From Methylococcaceae bacterium (GTDB lineage Bacteria; Pseudomonadota; Gammaproteobacteria; Methylococcales; Methylococcaceae), in the NCBI GenBank assembly GCA_902812445.1, contig CADDZF010000007.1:1-47244 (forward strand): DNA of 47,244 nt, read 5' to 3'. Below the pieces are notes generated by a model. The model was not told the origin of the DNA. It saw only the letters and a list, made by a program, of their open reading frames with translations, and did not search any database. Position numbers and translations under genes: made by a program. How positions within the stretch are numbered: the first letter of the stretch is position 1; each line of letters opens with the position of its first letter. This document shows positions 40,137 to 47,244 of the stretch, piece after piece.

Positions 40137-40382
40137 ATGAGAAATTCAATAAGAAGAATGTATGAGAGGCTGCCTATCCGGACATTTCTGGGTGGGCCGC
40201 TCGGCTTTTTGGCGTGGAGCATATCCGGCGCGAGCGCCATCGCGATCGCGATCTGGGGACTAGAAGCCGTCGCGTTACCCCTGTTAATGCTGAAAACCGC
40301 ATCTTGGGGAATATGGGGATTTGGCGTAGTTCGCCAGTCACGCGAGTCAAGAGCGCGTGATCGAAAAATGCAAACCGGCTAA
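40137..40382 (+). CDS. Possible small membrane protein
   Basis: An 81-residue frame with a basic N-terminus (MRNSIRRMYERLP), two predicted hydrophobic segments ('FLGGPLGFLAWSISGASAIAIAIWG' region and 'VALPLLMLKTASWGIWGFG') and a charged tail, so it has the shape of a real two-helix membrane protein. It has no recognised family and no convincing ribosome site; an ATG at 40158 is another start. The longer frame from 40074 has no support for its extra N-terminus. Uncertain. Confidence 0.35.
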   Translation: MRNSIRRMYERLPIRTFLGGPLGFLAWSISGASAIAIAIWGLEAVALPLLMLKTASWGIWGFGVVRQSRESRARDRKMQTG

Positions 40383-40459
40383 TATCCGGCCGTTGCAGCT
40401 CGCTCTGGTCGGTCCTTTATCGGCACATGTCTCAGGATGCCGTAACCCGCCAGTCGATG

Positions 40460-40921
40460 CTACTTGTCTCTGTCTGCCGGGCTAGAACCGTCCGGCATGC
40501 GCTCGCCTGAATATCGATTGTCAGGATCTCCGGGCTCTGGCTTCTTCTGCTCGCTCCAGGCCACCAGCGCCGCGCCCGCTACGATAAGAATGACGCCGCC
40601 CCACCGCAGCGCGGTGATTTCCTCGTGCCGGACGAACCGTGCCGCGAATACCGTGATCACGAAGCCCAACGAAGTCAGCGGCCAGATGAGGCTGACATCT
40701 CGTTGCGAGAGCAGATACAGCAGGATGCCGAAGAACAGCACCAAAAACAGGACGCCCAGCAGAATATGCTTGTTGGTTACGCCATGAGCAATCAGGCGAC
40801 CCAGCGCGCTCGGGGTAAACTGCTTCACCTCGCCGATTTCGTGTAAGCCATGACTCAATAGCACGACGCCGACAGCCTCCAGCACCAGGCCGATTAACAG
40901 GACCGTGAGAACTTTTAGCAT
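40460..40921 (-). CDS. Small EamA/SMR-like membrane protein
   Basis: A 153-residue protein with four membrane helices, half the size of full DMT transporters. TM1 contains Glu15 ('IGLVLEAVGVVLLSHG'), at the place of the essential Glu of small multidrug-resistance proteins. The second half, 'DVSLIWPLTSLGFVITVFAA' then 'RWGGVILIVAGAALVAWSE', is the EamA-type repeat end. It probably dimerises. The substrate is unknown, and the polar tail (last 25 residues) looks disordered. It is a single gene, with no obvious operon partner. Confidence 0.8.
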   Translation of the reverse strand: MLKVLTVLLIGLVLEAVGVVLLSHGLHEIGEVKQFTPSALGRLIAHGVTNKHILLGVLFLVLFFGILLYLLSQRDVSLIWPLTSLGFVITVFAARFVRHEEITALRWGGVILIVAGAALVAWSEQKKPEPGDPDNRYSGERMPDGSSPADRDK

Positions 40922-41036
40922 GTCGTCAACCGTAGGTTTGGAGTGAAGGCTCCTGCGGGGCGGAGAGCTTCATGCCGCATCAGCGCGAAAGACGTTCCTA
41001 CCCTGTTCGCGCCCTGTTCGCGGACCAAGACTGTTG

Positions 41037-42365
41037 CTACTCGGGCGCCTCAATGCTGGCCTCTCGTTTGCCCGGCACTTTGCCATCGAGGACGCAGGCG
41101 ACGCTCATATCTCCCATCAAATTGACCATGGTCCGGCAGCGGTCGAGGAACCAGTCCACCGGTAAGAGAAAGGCCACGTACTCGGTCGGCAGTCCTACCG
41201 CTTGAAACACGAGGACCATGGTGACGAGACCGGCTTCCGGGATCCCCGGCGCGCCGACTGAGGCGAGTACTGCCATCACGGCAATGACAGGCTGCTGCGC
41301 GAGAGGAAGCGGGTGACCCAGTGCCTGGGCAATGTACATCGGCCCCATGGCCTCATAGAGCGCCGTGCCATCGTTATTGAAATTACTGCCAACGAGCGCG
41401 CCTAGTGACGCCGATTCCTCGCGCAGCCCGATATTTTCCCTAAGGCACGTAAAATTCAGGGGCGCTGTGGCCGTCGAACTGGCCGTCGAGAAAGCGGTGA
41501 TCAACGCCTCTGCCCCACCACGGAGGAACTGCATTGGGCTGACCCAGGACTGAAAATGAACGCGCAGGAGGTAATAACACGCTTGCAGGAAGAGCGCGAG
41601 CAACACCGCCGCGATGAATCCCAGCAACGAGACAAACGGATTCAACCCCTGAGTGGCCACGACATTGGTAACGATACCGAACACCGCAAGGGGTATCAAG
41701 GCGATGATCCAATGCAGCGCTATCAGAAGAGCGCTATAAAGGGCTTCAAAGAAGCCAGTTATGGACTGGATACCGATCTCGCCATTTTGCGTCTGCTGTT
41801 CTCGCACGCGGCGCAGCGCGATGCCAAGCCCTAGAGCGATCACGATGGCGGGGATTATCTCCTGGCGCCCGGTCTCCCAGTTCGGCACCAGCGATCCCAC
41901 AAAACTCTCCGGTATCTTCTTTTTCAGCTCCTCCCACATATCGAGTGACGGAAGACTATAGCTCGCCGGCTCGAGCGCGGCGAACCGCCCGGGTGCGATT
42001 ACATTGCCGACGAGTAGTCCGATCGCGATCGCGACGAGCGTATTGGTCAGGAGTAAGCTGAACAGCCGCTTTCCGGAGCGCGCGTTGACCTTCGCTTTTA
42101 GCAATACGTGGACGATGGCGACGAAGATGAGGGGCAGAGCGATCATGGTGAGAAGCCGCAGGATCAGTTTGCCGATATCCGCAAAGTACTTGCCAACGGC
42201 CGACGCTTCTGCCTCCGGAACGGTATGATTGATGAAGAAACCGGCGGCGATGCCGAGCAACATGGCACCGACGATACGGGCATACAGCGGAGTGCGCCCC
42301 CACCATGCCAGGAAACCGCGCCGGGCGGTTACGCCGGGTAAACGATTGGCAGCGTTACGGTCCAT
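41037..42365 (-). CDS. Dicarboxylate/amino acid:cation symporter (SDF/GltP-DctA family)
   Basis: A 442-residue secondary transporter of the glutamate-transporter fold. Visible hallmarks are the serine-rich HP1 'AFSTASSTATAPLN', TM7 'NNDGTALYEA' (the NMDGT position), HP2 'ASVGAPGIPEAGLV' and TM8 'DWFLDRCRTMVNLMGD', which carries the Asp, Arg and Asn that bind acidic substrates. Dicarboxylate or glutamate/aspartate uptake with H+ or Na+ is therefore likely. The N-terminus begins with a polar stretch before TM1. The gene seems monocistronic. Confidence 0.88.
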   Translation of the reverse strand: MDRNAANRLPGVTARRGFLAWWGRTPLYARIVGAMLLGIAAGFFINHTVPEAEASAVGKYFADIGKLILRLLTMIALPLIFVAIVHVLLKAKVNARSGKRLFSLLLTNTLVAIAIGLLVGNVIAPGRFAALEPASYSLPSLDMWEELKKKIPESFVGSLVPNWETGRQEIIPAIVIALGLGIALRRVREQQTQNGEIGIQSITGFFEALYSALLIALHWIIALIPLAVFGIVTNVVATQGLNPFVSLLGFIAAVLLALFLQACYYLLRVHFQSWVSPMQFLRGGAEALITAFSTASSTATAPLNFTCLRENIGLREESASLGALVGSNFNNDGTALYEAMGPMYIAQALGHPLPLAQQPVIAVMAVLASVGAPGIPEAGLVTMVLVFQAVGLPTEYVAFLLPVDWFLDRCRTMVNLMGDMSVACVLDGKVPGKREASIEAPE

Positions 42366-42913
42366 CGTTATTGTGCGGTCCGCTGGATCCCGATCATCGC
42401 ATAGCGGCGCCCGTCGAGGTAGAACCCGTTCCAGTATCCGGGGCGCCGCGCTGCACCAGATGAGTCATGAGCTCTCAATTGTGGCATGATCGCTAAGATG
42501 CTCCGGCACATCGTCGCATCATACGCCCGTTCGGGTCGCGATACAGCACCGCTGTTATCAACCATCTTTGGCCGGTCTTGCCCGTACCGGGCATTCGCGG
42601 CTCGCTCCTGGCGAACACACCGTGCAGCGCGCCGAAGGCCAGATTGTCGCACCTAGCCTGCCACAGCTTAAGTAAGCGATTTTTAACCGGATCGGTGGGC
42701 CGACGCATCCTTTCAACTAAGCTAGCGCTCCGAGTGAAAGCCTTCATGCGGTGAGCAGAGAGAGCGCGCACGCATGTCGCCATGGCGTCCTCCCGGGCTG
42801 CTCAAGGCTCACTTCGCTCAAATCGTTCTACGCTGTTAGAGAGGGATTTCGTTGTCCGAAAAGAAGGCTCTCGGATTTGACGGCGGTGCGGCAACCGTCG
42901 CTGAGAAGGGCAG
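42366..42913. other. Gap between clpX2 and the symporter gene
   Basis: About 550 nt. Short minus-strand frames (96 residues from 42783, 94 from 42652) have Arg-rich, shadow-like composition and no recognised motifs. I see no gene, and no clear sigma54 (-24/-12) promoter by eye. Confidence 0.4.
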
Positions 42914-44260
42914 CTAGGACCGCGCCTGTATCTGCAGCGCTTCGTCGGCGCGCTGTGCGGGCTCCGTTGAACTGGCGGAAAACGGTGCTATCCCCGATGC
43001 AACCATTTTTACCTCCGATCTGCCGTCAATGGCGTCCTCATTGACAACGCAGCGTTTAACGTTGGACAGGGAGGGAATGTCAAACATGGGCTTGCGCAGG
43101 ACATGCTCCAGGATACCGCGCAGTCCACGGGCGCCGGTATCGCGCTCGATGGCTTTCTTGGCGATGCGCGTAAGGGCTTGCTCGGTGAATTCGAGTTCCA
43201 CGCCTTCATAGGCGAACAGCTTCTGGTACTGGCGGATAAGCGCATTCTTGGGTTCGGTCAGAATACGGATCAAGGCCTCCTCATCCAGCGGTTCGAGCGG
43301 AGCCAGAACCGGAAGGCGGCCGATCAGTTCGGGGATGAGGCCGAAGCGGCGCAAGTCCTCGGGCTGAGTTTCGTTAAGGAGTGCTTCGAGTTCCGGTTTC
43401 TGGCTGTCGCCGACCGGGCTGGCGTGGAAACCGATGCCGGCATCGTTCGGTGTGAGGCGCTTGGCGACGTGCTTCTCCAAGCCGGGGAACGCCCCGCCGG
43501 CGACAAAGAGGATATTGCGCGTGTCGATGACCGCCTCGTCGCTGTTACCTTCGCGTTGTTTTTTTCCCTTGAGCGAGATCTTGACCTGGGAGCCTTCTAC
43601 TAGGCGCAGCAAAGCCTGCTGCACGCCTTCGCCCGAAACATCGCGCGTATTGATCTGCAATTCCGGGCTACGCGCCAGTTTATCCACTTCGTCGAGATAG
43701 ACGATACCCCATTCGGCCTTTCCTATATTGCCTTCCGCCACGTCGAGCAGCCGCACCAGAATGTTTTCGACGTCGTCTCCGACGTAGCCGGCTTGGGTCA
43801 AGGTCGTGGCGTCGGCCACCACGAACGGCACGCCGACGATCTTCGCCAGGGTCGCGGCCAGCAAAGTCTTGCCGGTACCGGTCGGGCCGATCAGCGGGAT
43901 ATTGGATTTGCCGAGTTCGACGTCATTGTGCATATCATTACTGCAGGCGGCATCACCGCTCTCGTGCCTGAGGCGCTTGTAGTGGTTGTATACCGCAACC
44001 GCGAGGATTTCCTTGGCGAGTTCCTGGCCGACCACGTAGCTGTCAAGCGTCTTCTTGATTTCAGCCGGCTTCGGGATCGAACCTTGCAGCTCGCTGAGGA
44101 CGCGCCGGCGTCCCCAGTTGGTGACAACCTGATCGGCGAGTTTGACGCAGGCTTCGCAGATCGCCCCTTCCGCGCCCGCGATGAGCGGAATGGACGGCTT
44201 CTGTTCGACTCCACAAAAGGAACAGTGTGTATGGCCGGAGGATGGGGTTTCGCTACTCAT
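42914..44260 (-). CDS. clpX2: nif-associated ClpX paralogue (AAA+ unfoldase)
   Basis: A 448-residue ClpX. The zinc-binding domain has Cys13, Cys16, Cys35 and Cys38. Walker A 'GPTGTGKT' is at 125-132, the pore loop GYVG at 158-161, Walker B 'IVYLDE' at 186-191, and the IGF loop that docks on ClpP at 276-278, so it can probably partner with ClpP. Its place after nifM matches Azotobacter vinelandii, where clpX2 closes the nifUSV-cysE1-nifWZM cluster and is thought to help turnover of nitrogenase assembly factors. The housekeeping clpX would be elsewhere with clpP. The start ATG overlaps the nifM stop (ATGA); a longer frame to 44305 exists but lacks homology. Confidence 0.92.
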   Translation of the reverse strand: MSSETPSSGHTHCSFCGVEQKPSIPLIAGAEGAICEACVKLADQVVTNWGRRRVLSELQGSIPKPAEIKKTLDSYVVGQELAKEILAVAVYNHYKRLRHESGDAACSNDMHNDVELGKSNIPLIGPTGTGKTLLAATLAKIVGVPFVVADATTLTQAGYVGDDVENILVRLLDVAEGNIGKAEWGIVYLDEVDKLARSPELQINTRDVSGEGVQQALLRLVEGSQVKISLKGKKQREGNSDEAVIDTRNILFVAGGAFPGLEKHVAKRLTPNDAGIGFHASPVGDSQKPELEALLNETQPEDLRRFGLIPELIGRLPVLAPLEPLDEEALIRILTEPKNALIRQYQKLFAYEGVELEFTEQALTRIAKKAIERDTGARGLRGILEHVLRKPMFDIPSLSNVKRCVVNEDAIDGRSEVKMVASGIAPFSASSTEPAQRADEALQIQARS

Positions 44261-45135
44261 GATCTGCACTCTCCCGCGTGCGGGGGTTTCAGGTTGGCGA
44301 TCCATTGGCGACGGCGGTTTTCCTGGATGCGCTCGATGAGGAGCGCGCGAATCTGTGGCGCAGCTTTTTCCATGGAAATGCTCTCCGGATGCCGGATACC
44401 TTTACACAACAATAGATGGAATCCCATCTCCGATTCCAGCACCTGACTGATCTGACCGACGCGCAATTCGAACAAGGCTTCCTCAAGCGCGGGATAGAGC
44501 TGACCGCGCCGCACGAGACCGATGCGTCCAGCCCGCATGGCCGTCGGGCACTCGGAGTTTTTCTGCGCCAGTTCCCCGAACAGTTTGGGCTTCTGCACCA
44601 GCCGCTCGGCGATTCGCTCGATTCGCTCCCGTGCGCGCGTGCGGGTATTTTCCGGAAAGTCGTCGTTGATACTGATCAGTATGTGATAAGCCTCGCGCCG
44701 CTCAGGCAATTGAAACGTATGCAAATGGGCGTGGTAGTAAAGGGCGATATCGACGTCGCTGACGTCCCCGCTGCCGGCGGCGACCGTTTTGAGCACGGCG
44801 TTCACCTTGCACTGCCGCGCCAGCGCCCGTTTCAGAGACGGCTCATCCAGATCGTTATTTCTAAGGGCGGATTGAAACGATGCCTCATCAGCATAGCGCG
44901 TGCGGATTTCCCCCACCGCTCGATCGACGGCTTCATCGCTGATGCTCACCCGGGACGCTTCCGGTGCGTTGAGAATGCGATTTTCGATCACGGCCTCCCG
45001 TTGCGCTTGCCGCCGCGTCTGTTGCAGCTCGTGCGCAGCGAGCTCGGCGGGCGGCTTGTCGAACAATGCCTGGGCCGCCCGTAAAACCATGTACGGCATC
45101 TCTGCCGGGAGAGCGGACCGCCTAGCGATGTCCAT
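44257..45135 (-). CDS. nifM: Nitrogenase maturation peptidyl-prolyl isomerase NifM
   Basis: A 292-residue protein with a helical N-terminal domain (about 1-140) and a parvulin-type PPIase domain (about 147-246: 'EAYHILISINDDFPENTR', 'FGELAQKNSECPTAMRAG', 'GRIGLVRRGQLYPALEEALF'). It is needed for folding of the nitrogenase iron protein NifH. No signal peptide is present, as expected for the cytoplasmic NifM and unlike SurA/PpiD. It overlaps the 3' end of nifZ by 14 nt and clpX2 by ATGA. Confidence 0.93.
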   Translation of the reverse strand: MDIARRSALPAEMPYMVLRAAQALFDKPPAELAAHELQQTRRQAQREAVIENRILNAPEASRVSISDEAVDRAVGEIRTRYADEASFQSALRNNDLDEPSLKRALARQCKVNAVLKTVAAGSGDVSDVDIALYYHAHLHTFQLPERREAYHILISINDDFPENTRTRARERIERIAERLVQKPKLFGELAQKNSECPTAMRAGRIGLVRRGQLYPALEEALFELRVGQISQVLESEMGFHLLLCKGIRHPESISMEKAAPQIRALLIERIQENRRRQWIANLKPPHAGECRS

Positions 45136-45602
45136 TGCAAGCCTCGTTGCTCGCTTGCTCAGTGACCGGCGATAGTGCGCTTTCCGGCACTAGCAGGGTG
45201 CGGCCCGGAAAGCGGACATGGTATGAGACCCGCTTGGAGTCCGCTTCACGGATCACCTTGAGAATCTCCCCTTCGGCGCCTTGGGGCGCGATGATTTCAC
45301 CGCGCACGGCGAGGCTGATCTGACTCGAAACCTTGTCGCGAAATTCGAAGCGACTCGGCGTCCAAGGTGCATCGGCGGGGATCAGTTCTTCTTCCCGGCA
45401 GCCCACCAGACGCTGTTCCTCAATGAAATGCACCGAGTAAATGACCTGGGTCCTGCAGGAAAGTGCCCACGTTGACCACATAGCCCACGCTGCCTCGTCG
45501 CACCAGAAAATCGCCGGTATCCATACCAGGATACGTGCCGTCGTTGCGGACGTTGCGAATGACCCGCACCGCAACCCCGTAATTGTAGCGCTGCGCATTC
45601 AT
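45122..45602 (-). pseudogene. nifZ: nifZ, interrupted by a +1 frameshift
   Basis: NifZ helps P-cluster formation on the NifDK protein. The N-terminal part is read from the ATG at 45602 ('VRVIRNVRNDGTYPGMDTGD', then 'VNVGTFLQD'). The rest lies in another frame starting at 'VIYSVHFIEEQRLVGCREEEL' and running to a stop at 45122, including the second SH3-like repeat ('EIIAPQGAEGEILKVIREAD'). The break is at the GGG run 45448-45450 on the plus strand: removing one base restores the continuous family sequence 'GTFLQDQVIYSVHF'. Everything else is intact, so the lesion is either a recent mutation or a homopolymer sequencing error. Joined length is about 160 residues, normal for NifZ. Confidence 0.88.
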
Positions 45603-45611
45603 GGCGGCGCA

Positions 45612-45926
45612 TCACTTCAGAATATCGCCGACGGGGACGAACGTGGTTTGCGGCTCGTGCATGTGGAAGACCTTAAACACTTTCTCGGTGAGCGCATCGG
45701 ACTCCACGAAATCCCGGTAGGCCCGCGCCATCAACCGGCAGTGGACCGCCCGTTTGGCCTCTTCATCCTCCGGCATCGAGTCGGCGCCTTGCGCCAAGTA
45801 ATCGTGAAAACGCTGCAGAATGTGTAGTCGATTCACGTGCACCACGCCGGGGTCATATTCCAGTCCGAAGTAAGTGAGAATATCTTCCGCCGATTCGAGC
45901 GTTGCCAAATCTTCTTCCAGACTCAT
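45612..45926 (-). CDS. nifW: Nitrogenase-stabilising/protective protein NifW
   Basis: A 104-residue NifW. The family pattern is clear: 'LATLESAEDILTYFGLEYDP', 'VVHVNRLHILQRFHDYL', and 'HEPQTTFVPVGDI' at the end. It binds the nitrogenase MoFe protein and protects it from oxygen or helps its maturation. The length is typical. It stops 9 nt before nifZ and follows the TPR-like ORF by about 25 nt. Confidence 0.95.
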   Translation of the reverse strand: MSLEEDLATLESAEDILTYFGLEYDPGVVHVNRLHILQRFHDYLAQGADSMPEDEEAKRAVHCRLMARAYRDFVESDALTEKVFKVFHMHEPQTTFVPVGDILK

Positions 45927-45951
45927 GGGTTTAACTCCTCGTCATAAATGA

Positions 45952-46467
45952 TCAGGTAGGCGCGCTGTGCCCGCCCAGCTCTACGTCTTCGATCACTTGC
46001 AGCAGTTGCCTGGCGCCCAGTCGGTTCTGACTGTCCAGCTCGGTCAACTTGCGCAAGATAGCCTTGCCCTCTTCATGTAGGCCGAGGCGCAGTTTCAGAT
46101 ACGCGACCGCCTTCAGGGCTAACAGATAAAAGCGCAGCATCGCCATTGAATGCAACGCCGCCCGGCCGATGTGGAGCTCGCTGAGCATTCGCCAGTCCAG
46201 TGGAAAGGACAGCTTTCGGGCCGATTTCGCGAGGACGCGATCGGCGATATTGAGGGCGTCGTTCAAACGGTGCTGATAATAGTAAAAGCGGTAGAGTGCC
46301 ACTAATACAGTCAGCGAGTCGGGCGCCCTGGAAAGGGCTTCGCGTAGCGGGTTTTCTGCCGAGCCTTCCGCGTATCGGCTGGCCGCGAGCCGGATGAGAT
46401 CGCTCACCCCTGGGGCGAGGGATTCCTCGAAATAAAGGCTCTGTCCTTCGAAATCCAAAAGGTCCAT
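45952..46467 (-). CDS. nif-cluster TPR-like protein of unknown function
   Basis: A 171-residue, all-helical protein. The central part 'PDSLTVLVALYRFYYYQHRLNDALNIADRVL' and the later 'AVAYLKLRLGLHEEGKAILRKL' are TPR-like pairs. There is no signal peptide or cofactor motif. An ORF of this type sits between cysE1 and nifW in Azotobacter-like nif clusters, so it probably serves nitrogenase assembly as a protein-binding scaffold, but its function is unproven. It starts immediately at the cysE1 stop (0-1 nt gap), implying coupling. Confidence 0.8.
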   Translation of the reverse strand: MDLLDFEGQSLYFEESLAPGVSDLIRLAASRYAEGSAENPLREALSRAPDSLTVLVALYRFYYYQHRLNDALNIADRVLAKSARKLSFPLDWRMLSELHIGRAALHSMAMLRFYLLALKAVAYLKLRLGLHEEGKAILRKLTELDSQNRLGARQLLQVIEDVELGGHSAPT

Positions 46468-47190
46468 TTATGCTCTCGCAACGGGCTGAACACGCGAGGC
46501 GGTCGCCTGATTGTGACAGGTGTCGTCGGCCTCGCAGGCACCACAGGCGGTTTCGTTGCGGAACCTGTCGCTAAGCTGCTCTTCCAGCTTGTCGAGCCGA
46601 TCCATGAGGCAGGCCAGGGCCTTGCCAACGGGGTCCGGAATGAGGTGGTGATCGAGATTTATGCCGCGCGAGGGTTGGATCTGGACGCCCTTGCGCTGAA
46701 TGATCCGGCCCGGAATGCCGACCACCGTACAGCAGGGCGGCACATCCTTGGTGACTACCGAATTCGCCCCAACTCTGACTTGATCGCCGAGGATGATAGG
46801 TCCCAGTATTTTTGCACCGGCGCCGATCAGGACGCCATTGCCGATCGTGGGGTGGCGTTTTGCCTTATTCCAGGACGTGCCGCCCAGGGTCACTCCATGG
46901 TAAAGCGTGACATCATCGCCGATCTCCGTGGTCTCCCCGATCACCACGCCGGCACCATGATCAATAAAGAAGCGCCTGCCAATGTGGGCGCCGGGGTGGA
47001 TATCCACGTTCGTCAGCCAGCGTCCGAAGAACGCAAGCCACCGGGCCGATAGCTTCCATCCTGCGGTCCACAGGAAATGGCTGACGCGATAGAGCAATAT
47101 GGCGTGAACCCCAGGATAGGTCAGGAGAATTTCGATTCGGCTGCGCGCGGCGGGATCGCGCTCGAAGACGCAGCCGATGTCTTCCCACAT
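46468..47190 (-). CDS. cysE: Serine O-acetyltransferase, nif-linked CysE1 (NifP)
   Basis: A left-handed beta-helix acetyltransferase making O-acetylserine for cysteine, here thought to boost sulfur supply for nitrogenase Fe-S clusters. The N-terminal part is short ('[21 protein letters not shown]'), followed by '[16 protein letters not shown]', the catalytic '[31 protein letters not shown]' region and hexapeptide repeats to 'GIPGRIIQ'. The C-terminal tail is Cys-rich ('[11 protein letters not shown]') and could bind metal or be regulatory. The start is probably ATG 47190; the frame is open to the window edge (ATG 47229, GTG 47244), so a slightly longer N-terminus cannot be excluded. Confidence 0.9.
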   Translation of the reverse strand: MWEDIGCVFERDPAARSRIEILLTYPGVHAILLYRVSHFLWTAGWKLSARWLAFFGRWLTNVDIHPGAHIGRRFFIDHGAGVVIGETTEIGDDVTLYHGVTLGGTSWNKAKRHPTIGNGVLIGAGAKILGPIILGDQVRVGANSVVTKDVPPCCTVVGIPGRIIQRKGVQIQPSRGINLDHHLIPDPVGKALACLMDRLDKLEEQLSDRFRNETACGACEADDTCHNQATASRVQPVARA

Positions 47191-47244
47191 GCGCGCCGCC
47201 AGTGGCCCGCCCAGACATTTTTGCGCCATGAAGATGCTCACCAC

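Noticed and set aside
42493-42783. 96-residue minus-strand frame between clpX2 and the symporter
   Set aside because: No motif, poor composition, no ribosome site.

Overview
The window looks like a chromosomal segment of a GC-rich, nitrogen-fixing gammaproteobacterium. The case rests on the conserved block gyrA-serC-PGDH-pheA-hisC-tyrA-aroA-cmk-rpsA-ihfB-lapB, on smc-zipA-ligA, on LolA and FtsK, and on a nif accessory block (cysE1-ORF-nifW-nifZ-nifM-clpX2) arranged as in Azotobacter vinelandii. A methanotroph of the Methylococcales would fit, but that is inference; no methane-oxidation gene is in the window.

Layout. 1-2.1 kb: 3' end of an AttH/CrtC-like lipocalin gene and a di-heme cytochrome c lipoprotein. 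2.1-8.6 kb: a copper/silver-type HME-RND efflux operon on the minus strand (small Cys/His-rich membrane protein, then cusC-, cusB- and cusA-like genes) with a good sigma70-type promoter candidate. 8.7-14.1 kb: a methyltransferase, then ftsK-lolA-rarA. 14.2-17.5 kb, minus strand: an orphan MerR carrying all three mercury ligands, an ABC exporter, a small lipoprotein and a DUF2892-like protein. 17.9-31.6 kb: gyrA followed by a long co-directional run for serine, aromatic amino acid and histidine synthesis that merges into cmk-rpsA-ihfB-lapB; several genes overlap by ATGA, implying translational coupling. 31.9-33.5 kb: an apparently rearranged stretch with a signal-less staphylococcal-type nuclease, a structured repeat and the 3' end of a decayed transposase. 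33.5-39.8 kb: smc-zipA-ligA. 40-42.4 kb: a small EamA/SMR-like membrane protein and a dicarboxylate/amino acid:cation symporter. 42.9-47.2 kb, minus strand: clpX2, nifM, nifZ, nifW, a TPR-like nif ORF and cysE1.

The most unusual feature is a 156-nt element present twice (1882-2037 and 32795-32950), about 92% identical with no indels. It has near-perfect 15-bp terminal inverted repeats and three stem-loops, and substitutions are frequent in the loops. Both copies have the same orientation and lie just 3' of a plus-strand gene; I do not recognise the family. Other points worth a second look: nifZ is split by a single-base frameshift in a GGG run, merR has no mer operon beside it, GyrA has Val at position 83, and lapA is missing between ihfB and lapB.

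No tRNA, rRNA, CRISPR array or complete insertion sequence was found by eye.
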